Shown here piece by piece: positions 36,001-45,249 of a stretch of DNA of 64,000 bases; the stretch's first letter is position 1, and the number at the start of each line of letters is the position of its first letter. The notes under the pieces are model-generated. The model saw only the letters and a list, made by a program, of their open reading frames with translations. It did not search any database and was not told the DNA's origin. Position numbers and translations under genes: made by a program. Source of the DNA: Caulobacteraceae bacterium. GTDB lineage: Bacteria > Pseudomonadota > Alphaproteobacteria > Caulobacterales > Caulobacteraceae. The stretch covers positions 1,174,316 to 1,238,315 of the forward strand of contig JAUJMO010000001.1 in the NCBI GenBank assembly GCA_030446805.1, read 5' to 3'.

Positions 36001-38128
36001 AGATCTTGTTCCGCACGTTCAGCGCTGCGCTGTTGAAGGTCGGCTGGTTCATCTTCTCGCCAGTGAGGCGCTGCCAGATGATGACGAGTGGGTGTTCGAA
36101 GCCACAGGTTGGTTCGAATTGTATCCCGGCACTGCGGTCGTGGGCGGGCGAGTACACTCACACTCCACGGTCATTGAGGCTGGACGTTTCCGAGGTTTCG
36201 GGGACGGCTTCGCCTGCCCCGACCGCGGCCGACCTATGAACGATCCGGGCTACTTCGCGCAGATGTGGAAGCCTCACTCGGTCGGTGCCGTTTCGGCCAT
36301 GCACGCGGTGTTTGATCCATGGTTCCTGGACGACGTCTTACGGGCAATCGGGGCGGAGGAGGCGAGCGTGCACAACCTCGGTGGTTGGGCTGGCGTGATC
36401 GCAGCGGAACGAAAACGTCGTGTGATTTACACACCTTTCCTGAGCGCCGAGACCACCATCGACTGGGACAGCTTGGTGAAGCCCGACGAGCGCATGCGTC
36501 TGAACGCACGTTCCGCGCAGCTCGGCCCTGATCGCAGCCTGCGTTCACCAAACTTGGGCCGAGGGTCAGGCGAGGCTTACACCCCCGTAACGAGATCGCA
36601 CGTCCAGGCAGTTTCCATACCCAGCTATGCCGATTGGTTCGACCGTCATCTCAAGAATCGCGGATCGCCGCACAAGGTCGATATCACATTTTCGGTGCTG
36701 ACGACGCTGTATATAAACACGGACGCGGGGTTGTTCGAGCAAACGGCCCGTTCCATCCTAGCACAGCATCATTCGGCTTTCGAGTGGGTGGTCCTAACGC
36801 ATGGCCCAATACGGGATGATCTCAACGGCGTGCTGGCTCGAGTGGGGTTAGATGAGCGAGTTCGCCGCTTCTCCATGGATATCAACTTGGGAATTATCGG
36901 AGGCATGCGCTATGTATTGGAGCGAGCGCGTAACGAATATGTGGTCCCGATGGACGGGGATGACCTCCTCACGCCGGACGCTTTGCAGCTGCTCGCGCGA
37001 GCCATAGCTGACGCAACAGAACGACCAACCTATGTCTACTCCGACGAGGACCTCTACATTGATGAGCGACCGGTAGCTCCGTACCTCCGCCCTTCATGGG
37101 ATCCGGTGCTCGACCTGGAAAACTCCTGGATTTGGCACCTTACTGCCTTCCGACGCCAAGCGGCGCTCGACTCCGGGGTGTACTCTGACCCGCAAAGCGA
37201 GTTCTGCCACGACTGGGACACTCTGTTCCGCCTCTCGAGTCGCGACGACGAGCCGGTGCACCTTCCGGCAGTGATCTACCACTGGAGACAGCACGCTGCG
37301 AGTACCTCGAATAGCGGTGCTGTAAACGACGGCTCCTCCCGGTCGGCTAGGCACGTTCTTAGCCGGAAGATCGAGCATCACGGATTGCAGGAACGTTACG
37401 AGGTCAAGCCGTTCCCGGTCTGGCGAGGCGCGGACGAGTGGTGGATTGCTCGCCGCCCAGAGGCACCTCTACCTGCCGTCCTTGAACTTCTCTGGGATCC
37501 TACGCCGAGCTTCTGGCAGCGCGCCATCGATACAGTGGAAGGTGCATCGCCTGGAGCTTTGGTGCTCCTGCGGGCCCGCGACAGCGATCCTCCCCAAAGA
37601 CTCGCACGCGAGGAGGCTGTTAAGCTTCTCGACTTCTTGCCTAAGGTGGACGCGGTCGGAGGTAGAGTCCTGCACCAAGGCTGCGTCGTCAGTGCGGGCC
37701 TGTTCGTCGACGAAAATGGTTCGCTAACCGGGGGCTATGAGGGAATGCGGGCCGACGACCCTGGCGCTTTCGGCTTAGCCCTGAAACCGCAAACCGCGAT
37801 GGCCCCAACCCCCGACCTTTGTTACGTGCGACTCGAGGTCATTCGGGACGCGTTGGCGAGTCGGCCGAAGCACTTGATTCCGTCCGAATTCGGACTCTGG
37901 CTCGGCGTGGTGGCTAAACGGAATGGCACCCGGATCGCATTTTCCCCCCTAGTCGAAACCTCCTCGCGTTCGGGTCTGCGCCTTTGGCGGTACGATCCAG
38001 TTGCTACCCCGATTGCCTGGTCCGCTCTCCGCGCCACCATCGGTGCGAGCGGCGATCCAGATCGACGCGGATCAAGCGGATTCTACTCGGGCCGAGTTCA
38101 TCTGAGTTCAACCGAGGCGAGTCAATAG
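33056..38128 (+). CDS. Giant multi-domain glycosyltransferase (WsaF-like GT4 plus two GT2 domains)
   Basis: A 1690-residue protein. Residues about 45-110 and 148-215 carry the same FD-x2-YYL repeat module as its neighbours (SGLFDAAYYLRENPDVAAS). Residues about 260-625 resemble rhamnan-synthesis glycosyltransferases of the WsaF type (MSGGPNTALN, IYLIQDFEPILYPASSEYAL, MSPHPSYPPLEMASCGG). A GT2 domain starts near 682 (LSFVSTVWNTAP, CVLDNGS, PLDSDDYLYPD, YTDEDKL) and a second near 1208 (FSVLTTLYINTD, PMDGDDLLTPD, YSDEDLY). Each GT2 is followed by about 200 residues of a similar C-terminal extension (VGGRVHSHSTVIEAGRF against VGGRVLHQGCVVSAGLF), so this half looks internally duplicated. Start GTG at 33056; ATG 33161 is an alternative. 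Confidence 0.85.
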   Translation: MDKNKRLSQPGEGARLSTEECSLPQEQTREIVPALMRDMSLVTDSGLFDAAYYLRENPDVAASAYDPLLHFVEHGDAEGRDPCQAFSGHYYLAANEGLVHGRDKPLLHYLLVGRDAGSRAAPVASPAIRAAGEGDGVVVQSEMQLIAESGLFDAAFYLEDNHDVAASGMIPLLHFAKFGAYEGRDPGPSFNTSYYLSSNGGLELGRRSAFVHYLQLGRYQELRTAPAYNSKTLNCPFGRGGLPPAIPLHFALDEHLAAYPTINVLLPALQMGKMSGGPNTALNLVFRLAQSGFAIRVIATDLPVDVDLGPLRKHIRNLADSDTWPPVLELVDGSDRGVATKIGVNDIFLATAWWTAQMARWANFLIGDKPIIYLIQDFEPILYPASSEYALAEETYSFDHIPIINSELLATYLVSSQVGCFSNPEHVRDMLVFQPSLDREMFSYAPKTDDQRRRLLFYARPTLGVRNLFATGLAAIRAAIAEELLDPEEWNFVGMGEQFPPHELGRGAWLECAPWLGFSDYARQLRSSDVLLSLMMSPHPSYPPLEMASCGGVVVTNTYANKTATTMARISENILAVDPSVSSIARALGDARARLVDGAARERAARMGLPGSWSESFEAVLAPLTQRLIAHGVSPDVRSRPPQGEPKRLQMPAAATGSSYARFLEGAARRRSLHTAAQPEPGLLSFVSTVWNTAPAYLEVLARSVREQQGGTNFEWCVLDNGSTRSDTLEFLKELAKEPYVRLERVERNLGIIGGMHHVTEYASGRYIIPLDSDDYLYPDCVRTLTWWIRKNEYPSILYTDEDKLRGATLSEPYMKPDWDPVLFSNSCYIAHLCVIDRERALQLGAYSDPSTEASHDWDTFTRFYKAGHTPVHVPEVLYSWRVHPGSTAGDIDSKSAVYQSHKAVLGRFLSGLPNAERFKVEKSSLFGFTPDWRLRRTREVRPRPMTTLRIGSPLTSGSPKLKVPPGVDHEIIELSAGTAIADLVPHVQRCAVEGRLVHLLASEALPDDDEWVFEATGWFELYPGTAVVGGRVHSHSTVIEAGRFRGFGDGFACPDRGRPMNDPGYFAQMWKPHSVGAVSAMHAVFDPWFLDDVLRAIGAEEASVHNLGGWAGVIAAERKRRVIYTPFLSAETTIDWDSLVKPDERMRLNARSAQLGPDRSLRSPNLGRGSGEAYTPVTRSHVQAVSIPSYADWFDRHLKNRGSPHKVDITFSVLTTLYINTDAGLFEQTARSILAQHHSAFEWVVLTHGPIRDDLNGVLARVGLDERVRRFSMDINLGIIGGMRYVLERARNEYVVPMDGDDLLTPDALQLLARAIADATERPTYVYSDEDLYIDERPVAPYLRPSWDPVLDLENSWIWHLTAFRRQAALDSGVYSDPQSEFCHDWDTLFRLSSRDDEPVHLPAVIYHWRQHAASTSNSGAVNDGSSRSARHVLSRKIEHHGLQERYEVKPFPVWRGADEWWIARRPEAPLPAVLELLWDPTPSFWQRAIDTVEGASPGALVLLRARDSDPPQRLAREEAVKLLDFLPKVDAVGGRVLHQGCVVSAGLFVDENGSLTGGYEGMRADDPGAFGLALKPQTAMAPTPDLCYVRLEVIRDALASRPKHLIPSEFGLWLGVVAKRNGTRIAFSPLVETSSRSGLRLWRYDPVATPIAWSALRATIGASGDPDRRGSSGFYSGRVHLSSTEASQ

Positions 38129-38250
38129 GAAGCGATAACCGAGTGAATGGAGCCAATGCGAAGGGAGCTGCGCTTATCTGGTCTTTTCTGCTTCTAGCTT
38201 ATGCGCCCCATATCGATTGCTTCTGAGCCAAACCGCGAAAAGGCTTCAGG

Positions 38251-38934
38251 TTGAAGAAAGTCTACTTGCATATCGGAGCTCACAAGACTGGATCGACCTC
38301 GATCCAAGCTTACTTGCGGGACCACAGAGTCACTCTAGCGACCAACTTCGGCGTGCATTTCTATAAAGGTGTCTTCCTAGACGAAAATCACCTTGAACTT
38401 CCGCTTTGCGCGATCACTGATAGCAGACCGATACCCTACCAGATTGTGAACAAACTTTATGTTTCACAGCCTTCTCTCCGGATTAGCACTGCTGAACGTG
38501 TAGCCGAGTTCTTGGAGGCTGGTTCAGGAAGATACGTTTTCTCAGCCGAAGACCTCTCATTCCTACGAAAACCTGAAGAGCTCTACTTCCTCAGAAGTTT
38601 GTTCTCATATCACCCGGTGAGTATTGTTTTGCTCACGCGGAATGTTGAAGACTTTCTACGATCTTATAAGAAGATGATGCAAAGAATGGGCATGCATCAG
38701 TCGCCCGGGGATCGGTCGTTCGCCTATGCTGAGAGTGATAGCTGGTTGGGCAGGTGGGAAGATTTGATAAGTGTTTATAGAACTGTGTTCCCGGATGTTT
38801 CTATTATCAACTACGACAGAGAAGTCGCATCATGCGGGAGCGTTCTACCGGGATTTCTGAGCGCGATCGGCATCGATTTAATCGATGCACCAGATTGGAA
38901 TGGTTATTACCTTAATAAAACTGAGGCGGAGTGA
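38251..38934 (+). CDS. Sulfotransferase-like protein
   Basis: A 227-residue protein beginning KKVYLHIGAHKTGSTSIQAY, a PAPS-binding 5'-phosphosulfate loop of the sulfotransferase superfamily. LLTRNVEDFLRSYKKMM is the likely 3'-phosphate-binding segment. TTG at 38251 was chosen because it places the loop at residue 8. It is visibly the most AT-rich gene of the window and unlike its neighbours in codon use, suggesting transfer. The product ends earlier than many family members. The 38129-38250 and 38935-39163 gaps hold no other gene. Confidence 0.65.
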   Translation: MKKVYLHIGAHKTGSTSIQAYLRDHRVTLATNFGVHFYKGVFLDENHLELPLCAITDSRPIPYQIVNKLYVSQPSLRISTAERVAEFLEAGSGRYVFSAEDLSFLRKPEELYFLRSLFSYHPVSIVLLTRNVEDFLRSYKKMMQRMGMHQSPGDRSFAYAESDSWLGRWEDLISVYRTVFPDVSIINYDREVASCGSVLPGFLSAIGIDLIDAPDWNGYYLNKTEAE

Positions 38935-39163
38935 CTGACCGTCGTTTCTCATCCAGCCCTGATAAGAATCCGGAGTTGCGAGATCCTAATTCATTCTAGC
39001 AGAGCGGGGCGACGAGCCTCCCGTAGCGCGACGCCGCCGCCCCCTTCTCCGCAAAGGCGCGTCGGCGTAGGTGCGACTGGTCAGCCAGCCCTGCTTCGAG
39101 CGAGGCCGCGTCTGGCACCTCTCACTCGTCTTTGGAAAGTGCGCTCCAGCACCCCCCCCTCGG

Positions 39164-41584
39164 TCAGATCGCTTCCGTAACCCGGGCCTTGGCGGTTATG
39201 CTGCTCCCGGGCGGCCAAGCTCGCTCGCTCGCGTAATAAGCCGCCCCCGACACCCACGCCCGTCCCGACTCGATCACCGGCCCGTCCGGGCGCACGAGTT
39301 CCAGCGCCCGCAACCGGTCGTTCAGGGCGGCGGGGTCGTACATGGTTTCGAACGGGAGCACCTCGCCGAAGCCTGTGTCGCGAACGCGGTCCGCCGGGGC
39401 ACCGAGGTCGAACACCACCGGAAGGATTCCGAGCCGGAAGGCGTGGTCCAGGGCGTAGCAGAAGGTTTCGGGCCAGATCGAGGGAAACAGGGCGAGGTCG
39501 CAGGGCTGCTCGGCCACGAGCCGGTCGAGGTCTCTTTCCTCGAACCTGCCTGTCACCGTCACATTCGAAAAGCGTTCCAGGTCCACGATGTTCGTGTGCC
39601 CGTAGATGACGAAGCGCAGCGGCAGGCGCCGCAGCAGCGCGTCGGCGGCGGCGCTCCGGATGATCTGGGAACCCTTGTGCTCGCCGATACCGCCGATCAC
39701 CCCCACGGTGCGCAGGCCCTCGTTCCTCGGAGCTGGGGGTGGCGCCGGCGCCGGCGTGACCACCCGCGGGGGATGGGGCCGAACCTGTATGGGGCGGGCC
39801 TGAGGAAAATAGCGGGCGGCCCGCCCGGCGGCGTCCTCGCTGGGCGCCAGGACTTGGCGCGCTCCGGCCAGAACCCTCCCGTAGGCCTCCCGCCACTCCT
39901 CCATCCGCACCGGACCGAACCGGCTTCCGGCCCGGTCGACGCAGATCTGACAGTAGGCGGGGGACGGACTGTCGCAATAGTTTCCGCCCCAGTCGCGCAT
40001 GTCCACCCGCGGACATACGGGCGTGTAGTCGTGCAGGGTGAAGTCGTAGGCCAGCCCCGTCTCGCGGATGGCCGCCATCAGCGGCTTGAAGCGTTCGAGC
40101 GGGACCCCCGCCAGGGAATGGATGTGCACGAGGCCCAGGTCCAAATCCCGCAGCAGCCGGGCTGACCCCCCCAGACCCTCCCACGGCGTCTCCGGCAGAT
40201 TCGGGAAGTCCTGCCCGGGCAGCGCTGGCGCCAGAACCAGTCCGCCGCCCTCGCTCGCCGGACGCCAGACGAGCGACGGGACGCCTTCACGCGCAAGCAG
40301 CCGGGCGAGATCCTCCACGTGGGAGGCGATCCCTCCGCCCCAGCCATGCTCGACCATGAGCACGCCCCGACCGCGGCTCATCCGGGCGAAACGGGCGACA
40401 TCCAGGGCCGCCCGGGCGGGCGCGAGGGAGTCCCGCTCGATGTGCTCGCGGATCAAGCGGTTGTAGCGCGGGTGGACGGCGTTGAGCCGGCGCCCGCCCG
40501 CGGCCCTGCTTGTAGCCGCGCTGGAGGCGAAGGAGATCTCGCCGGTGTGGCGTACGAAGACGTCCACCGCCGCCAGGTTGCGCCAGGCGTTCTCCAGGGC
40601 GCGGAAGCAGTAGTCGTTCTCTTCGCCATAGCCCTTGCCGAACAGTTGCTCGTCGAAGGGGCCCAGCGCGTTTAGGCCGGCGCGCGTCATGTAGAAGCAG
40701 AAGCCCACCCCGGTCGGCACCTCGACCGACCGGCCGGGGTGGACGGCCGCGCAAAGCGCGTCGAGCGCCTCGAAGCCTAGCTCGAGCTGCTGGTAATTGT
40801 TCTGGTTGATGAACGGATAGCTGAAGATCGTGGCGTTGTTGGACAGGGGGGTGACGGTGGCGACCTGCTCCTGCTCGCGGGCGTGCCGGCGCAGGCGGTC
40901 CAGCCAGTCGCCATAAACCTCGGTGTCGGCGTTCAGCAGCAACACGTCCCGGTGGCGGCTCAGCGCCATGCCCCGGTTCACCGTGGCCACGAAGCCCAAG
41001 TTGGTCTCGTTCTTTGACAGGGTGATCAGGCCCAGGCCCGCGAGCCGCTCGAGCGCTTCGGACAGAGCCGGCTCCGGGCTGCAGTCGTCCACCACGACCA
41101 GCCGGAACGGCGTGGCGTTGGTCGAGACCAGAACCGAGTAGAGGCAGGCCAGGGTGTCGTCGTAGCCGCGGTACACAGGGACGATCACGTCGACGGACTC
41201 CGCGTCGTCCGCCCCGGCCGCGCGCTCGCGCTGGGCGGCCCGGCCCTCCGCAACCAGGCGGCTCCAAGCCTCGGCCGGCGGCGCCTTGGGATCGAGCGCA
41301 GGCGGAGAGGCGGTCAGCCGGGGCCGCCGCCCCTCCCTCGCGCCGAAATCGAGATAGTGCAGCAAGGGCTGCATGAAGGCGGCGGCGACGTCGCGATACT
41401 TCGACAGGTAGTAGCGGGTGTCGAACTCGACCGAGGGTGAAAGACCCTGCTGCCAGCCGCGCTCCAGATAGTGGCGCGCGGCCTCGGCCGGATCGGCGAA
41501 GCTCAGGCCGGCCGCCTCGGCGTAGAACTCGGCGTCGAAGAATTTGGAGCGGACGACCCGCTGGACCTCGGCTTCAGTGATCAT
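39164..41584 (-). CDS. Glycosyltransferase with N-terminal repeats, GT2 and GT4 domains
   Basis: An 806-residue bifunctional transferase. Residues 12-90 hold two copies of the locus repeat module (FDAEFYAEAAGL; FDTRYYLSKYRDVAAAF...QPLLHYLDFG). A GT2 domain spans about 128-370 (VDVIVPVYRGYDDTLACL, VVVDDCSPEP, LLLNADTEV, GYGEENDYC). A GT4-like domain follows from about 395 (VLMVEHGWGGGIASHV, LHDYTPVCPRVDM, GVIGGIGEHKGSQII, ALFPSIWPETFCY). The first domain probably adds a sugar that the second extends. The ATG at 41584 overlaps the stop of the FkbM gene (ATGA), so the two are coupled. Confidence 0.88.
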   Translation of the reverse strand: MITEAEVQRVVRSKFFDAEFYAEAAGLSFADPAEAARHYLERGWQQGLSPSVEFDTRYYLSKYRDVAAAFMQPLLHYLDFGAREGRRPRLTASPPALDPKAPPAEAWSRLVAEGRAAQRERAAGADDAESVDVIVPVYRGYDDTLACLYSVLVSTNATPFRLVVVDDCSPEPALSEALERLAGLGLITLSKNETNLGFVATVNRGMALSRHRDVLLLNADTEVYGDWLDRLRRHAREQEQVATVTPLSNNATIFSYPFINQNNYQQLELGFEALDALCAAVHPGRSVEVPTGVGFCFYMTRAGLNALGPFDEQLFGKGYGEENDYCFRALENAWRNLAAVDVFVRHTGEISFASSAATSRAAGGRRLNAVHPRYNRLIREHIERDSLAPARAALDVARFARMSRGRGVLMVEHGWGGGIASHVEDLARLLAREGVPSLVWRPASEGGGLVLAPALPGQDFPNLPETPWEGLGGSARLLRDLDLGLVHIHSLAGVPLERFKPLMAAIRETGLAYDFTLHDYTPVCPRVDMRDWGGNYCDSPSPAYCQICVDRAGSRFGPVRMEEWREAYGRVLAGARQVLAPSEDAAGRAARYFPQARPIQVRPHPPRVVTPAPAPPPAPRNEGLRTVGVIGGIGEHKGSQIIRSAAADALLRRLPLRFVIYGHTNIVDLERFSNVTVTGRFEERDLDRLVAEQPCDLALFPSIWPETFCYALDHAFRLGILPVVFDLGAPADRVRDTGFGEVLPFETMYDPAALNDRLRALELVRPDGPVIESGRAWVSGAAYYASERAWPPGSSITAKARVTEAI

Positions 41585-43054
41585 GAGGATGGGCGTGCGC
41601 CCCGGAGCCGAAGATAGAGGCGGCGGAGCCCGCGCACCGGGGCGCTGTCGTAGAACAGTTCGAAGCGCCGCGCGGTCAGCTCCACCCGCTCAAGCCTGTA
41701 GGCCAGGCGCGGCGTCTCCGCCGCGGTGAGGCTGGAGGCCTGCGTCGCGCGTTCCACCTCCGTCCCGAGATCCCCGATACGCCGGTCGAGAGCCTCGCTG
41801 ACGAGCTGGGCGGCCTCGGCCGTGGCCGAAGCGTGCTGAGCTTCGGCCCTCACCTCCTCCAGCGCCAGGACCATGGCGGCGCGATCCTGGTTCCGGCCCA
41901 GCAGGGCGCCGCGTAGCGTGGCGACTTCCGCCTTGAGACGAATCAGGGCTTCGGCCTGCTCCTTCATCGCCCCCTCCCGCTCGGCCGCCGTCTCGGCCGG
42001 GGCTCCGGAGGCGGCCTGCTCCGAGGCCGGCGGCTCGGCCTGGCCTGACCCGTCCCGCTTCGGTTCGGCCGCGGCGGCCGCGCCAAGCTGGGCGCGTAGT
42101 GCGGCCCTTTGCGCCCAGAGGCGTGTGACGACGCGGTCGTGCTCCCTCGTCGCCGTACCGCGGCATTTCGGCGAAAAGGCGGGCAAGCTGCTCCAGGCTG
42201 GTGACGGCGTGGATCTCCGCGCCCGGCGCGGACGGGGGCAGGACCGCGGCGTCGCCTATCAGAAGCAGGGCCGCTTCGCGCGCCGGTCCGAAGACGTTCT
42301 CGGCGTTGCGGGCCGCGTTGTCCGGATTGTAGGCCGCAAAGGTGCACAGGAAGGGCTTGTAGTTCAGCGGCCGCATCAGTTGCAGGATCTGGGCGGCCGC
42401 ATCCAGGCTCAGCATCTCCAGATAGATGGCGGGCCGACAGCGGGCGATCGTTCCCATCCCGCCCTCGAGCGCGGTGAACTCCCCTTCGATATCGAGCTTG
42501 AGCAGATCCAGCCGAGCCAGGTCGAGCGAGTCCAGCCGCAGCCCCTCCGTGTGCAGGGCGAAGGTTCCGGCCCGCTCCCCCGCCCCCACCTTCAGCCCGC
42601 CCGCGTTCTGTCGCCTCGCCGGATCGAGTCTCGGGATCTGAACGGCCCCTCCGTCGCGTCCCAGGGCCGCCGTCACGACGGTGACGTTCGGAAGCTGGTT
42701 CAGGCCGACGTTGCGCTGGAGCAGCGCGGCCAGCTCGGGAGAGGCCTCGACCGCGATCACGCTCCCGCCGGAGCCGCAGAACCGGGCGAAGGCCAGGGTG
42801 TGGGTTCCGATGTTGGCCCCGCCGTCCACCACCGTGGCGCCCTGGGGCACGAAGGCCTGGAGAAAGCCGATCTCCCGGCCGGCCCACTCGCCGTAGAGCG
42901 CCAGGGAGTCCCCGATCGGGCCGTCGAACGGCAGAAACTCGATCCGCCCGTAGGGGGTCTGGGCCACCGAAGGCTCAGGGCGACGGGATTGGGCCGTCGA
43001 AGCTTGCGCAGGGCGGGAGCGCAGGGATGCGTGGCCGGGATTCAGAGTGGGCAT
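41581..43054 (-). CDS. FkbM-family methyltransferase with C-terminal coiled coil, apparent frameshift
   Basis: Residues 1-300 in the first frame form an FkbM methyltransferase: GATVVDGGANIGTHTLAFAR (SAM site), VIAVEASPE, LLKLDIEGEFTALEGG and YLEMLS. After about RLFAEMPRYGDEG the frame turns into Arg/Gly/Pro-rich nonsense. The adjacent frame instead gives REHDRVVTRLWAQRAALRAQ and a long Ala/Glu-rich coiled coil ending YLRLRGARPSS, whose stop overlaps the next ATG (ATGA). A one-base excess between about 42120 and 42190 explains this. Start ATG 43054 (GTG 43057 possible). It probably O-methylates a sugar, perhaps capping chain length with the coiled coil as a spacer; that role is inferred. Confidence 0.72.
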
Positions 43055-43165
43055 CACAACTCACGCAATCCAGCAGCGTACCGGCCAGCTTCGAGCGAAG
43101 CCTCGATTCGTGCCCTAGGCGACATAGCAGCCTAACACAATCATCGACGCACGCCACGCGGGGCG

Positions 43166-43384
43166 AGTGACGCTCTTGGGAGGGGAGGCGTTTCAGCTTG
43201 CGCTTAGATGGGTGGGTATCGGCGCTCCCGCCCGCCTTTCCCCCCAACAGAACGTCACCCTCGGACTCGTTCCGAGGGCCCATGGCGCCGCCGGACGCAT
43301 CTTGCGGGGTGAGACGCACGCGTTGGTCGGCCCCGAGGTTCCGCGTCGCTGAACGGTGGGCCCTCGGAACGAGTCCGAGGGAGA
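43166..43384. repeat. Inverted palindromic repeat pair with extended flank, no gene inside
   Basis: GTCACCCTCGGACTCGTTCC at 43254-43273 begins the first palindrome and the inverse copy lies at 43355-43384 (GGCCCTCGGAACGAGTCCGA core). About 70 bases lie between them. The left flank 43166-43253 (CAGCTTGCGC, CGCTCCCGCCCGCC, AACAGAAC) closely matches, inverted, the right flank of the GIY-YIG element at 48917-48990. Apart from this element, the 43058-43401 gap shows no gene. Confidence 0.8.
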
Positions 43385-43401
43385 CGCTTCGGGGCCACGC
43401 G

Positions 43402-45249
43402 CTAAAGGAGACCGAGGTCGCGCATGCGCTCCAGGATCTGATCGACCGCCTGGGCGACCGAGCTGGCCTCGGTGTCGACACGCAGTTCGGGCGCTTCGGG
43501 CGTCTCGTAGGGGCTGTCCACGCCGGTGAAGTTCCGCAGCGATCCCGCCCTCGCCTTTTTGTACAGGCCCTTGGGGTCCCGATCCTCCGCGATGGCGAGC
43601 GGGGCGTCCACGAACACCTCCATGAACTCGCCGGGTGCGAAGCGCTGGCGAGCCGCGCGGCGCTCGGCGCGAAACGGGGAGATGAAGGCGGCCAGCACCA
43701 CGAGGCCGGCGTCCACCATGAGGCGCGCGACCTCTGCGGCGCGGCGGATGTTCTCAACCCGGTCCGCTTCGGTGAAGCCGAGGTCCTTGTTGAGCCCGTG
43801 CCGGAGATTGTCTCCGTCCAGCAGATAGGTGTGTCGGCCAAGCGCGAAGAGACGCCGCTCCACCGCGTTGGCGAGGGTCGACTTGCCCGAGCCGGACAGG
43901 CCCGTGAACCACAGAACAGCGGGCTTCTGCCCTTTCACATCAGCCCGAGCTGACTTGTCGATATCAACGGGTTGCCAAGGGATGTTGTGGGCCCGGTTCA
44001 GTGCGAAGCGGAGCATGCCCGCCCCCACCGTGGCGTCCGAAAGCCGGTCGATCAGGATGAACCCGCCCGTGTCCCTGTTCTGTCCGTAGGGATCGAAGGC
44101 GATCGGTTCATCGGTGGTCAGGTTGCAGATTCCGACCTCGTTCAGGTTCAAGGTCTTGGCGGGCACGGGATCAAAGCTGTGGACGTCGACCGCATGCTTC
44201 AGGTCCGACACCACCGCGCCCACCGTGCGGGCTCCGATCTTCAAGAGGTAGGACCGGCCGGGCAGCATGGGTTCGTCGCCCATCCAGACGAGCGCGCATT
44301 CGAACTGGTCCGCCACGTCCGGGGGGGCGGTGACGGCGCTCAGCATGTCGCCGCGCGAGACGTCGATGTGATCGGACAGGGTCAGCACGACGGACTGGCC
44401 GGCGGACGCCTGCGCCTGATCTCCGTCCATGGTGACGATCCGGGCGATCTGGCTTTCGCGGCCGGAAGGCGAGACGCGCACCCGATCGCCGGGCCCCACG
44501 GCGCCGGAGACCACAAGGCCGGCGTATCCGCGGAACCCCGGGTCCGGACGGCTCACCCATTGGACGGGCATGCGGAAGGGCTGCCGCGCAGCCCTTTGCT
44601 CGTCGACCGGCAGGCTTTCCAGGAGTTCGAGCAGGGTGGGGCCCCCGTTCCAAGGAGCCTCCGCGCTCCGATGCACGACATGGCCGCCGGTCAGCGCGGA
44701 CAAGGGGATGGCGGTGTGCTCCGGGATGGCCAACCGACGCGCGAGCTCGTCGAACTCGGCCGCGATGGCGTCGAAGGCGGCTCGAGACCAGCCGACCGCG
44801 TCCATCTTGTTCACCGCCAGGACGAGGTGGCGCACGCCCAGAAGGGACACCAGGAAGCTGTGGCGGCGGGTCTGGGTGAGCACGCCCCGGGTGGCGTCCA
44901 CCAGAATAACGGCCGCATCTGCGGTGGAGGCGCCCGTGACCATGTTGCGCGTGTACTGCTCGTGCCCCGGCGCATCGGCCACGATGAAACGTCGCCGGCG
45001 CGTGCCGAAGAAGCGGTAGGCGACGTCGATGGTGATCCCCTGCTCACGCTCGGCCTGAAGCCCGTCGGTGAGGAGCGCCAGGTCGGTCGCGTCGCCCTGG
45101 CTGCCGAAGCGGCGCGAGTCCCGCACCAGCGCGGCCAGTTGATCCTCCGGGATCGAGCCCGTGTCGTGGAGCAAACGCCCCAGAAGGGTGGACTTGCCGT
45201 CGTCCACGCTGCCGCACAGGACCAGGCGGAGCAGGGTCTGGGGCTCCAT
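43402..45249 (-). CDS. cysNC: Bifunctional sulfate adenylyltransferase subunit 1 / adenylylsulfate kinase
   Basis: A 615-residue fusion. The N-terminal GTPase subunit (CysN) has [27 protein letters not shown] and NKMD. From about residue 440 the APS kinase (CysC) has [18 protein letters not shown], the substrate segment [18 protein letters not shown], and [13 protein letters not shown]. With CysD it makes APS and then PAPS. No PAPS reductase (cysH) or sulfite reductase is adjacent, and three sulfotransferase-like genes are nearby, so PAPS supply for sulfation is a likely role. Confidence 0.95.
   Translation of the reverse strand: MEPQTLLRLVLCGSVDDGKSTLLGRLLHDTGSIPEDQLAALVRDSRRFGSQGDATDLALLTDGLQAEREQGITIDVAYRFFGTRRRRFIVADAPGHEQYTRNMVTGASTADAAVILVDATRGVLTQTRRHSFLVSLLGVRHLVLAVNKMDAVGWSRAAFDAIAAEFDELARRLAIPEHTAIPLSALTGGHVVHRSAEAPWNGGPTLLELLESLPVDEQRAARQPFRMPVQWVSRPDPGFRGYAGLVVSGAVGPGDRVRVSPSGRESQIARIVTMDGDQAQASAGQSVVLTLSDHIDVSRGDMLSAVTAPPDVADQFECALVWMGDEPMLPGRSYLLKIGARTVGAVVSDLKHAVDVHSFDPVPAKTLNLNEVGICNLTTDEPIAFDPYGQNRDTGGFILIDRLSDATVGAGMLRFALNRAHNIPWQPVDIDKSARADVKGQKPAVLWFTGLSGSGKSTLANAVERRLFALGRHTYLLDGDNLRHGLNKDLGFTEADRVENIRRAAEVARLMVDAGLVVLAAFISPFRAERRAARQRFAPGEFMEVFVDAPLAIAEDRDPKGLYKKARAGSLRNFTGVDSPYETPEAPELRVDTEASSVAQAVDQILERMRDLGLL

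Noticed and set aside
41690..42130. C-terminal continuation of the FkbM frame to a stop at 41690
   Set aside because: The sequence becomes Arg/Gly/Pro-rich while the adjacent frame gives a coiled coil with a coupled stop, so a frameshift is the better explanation.
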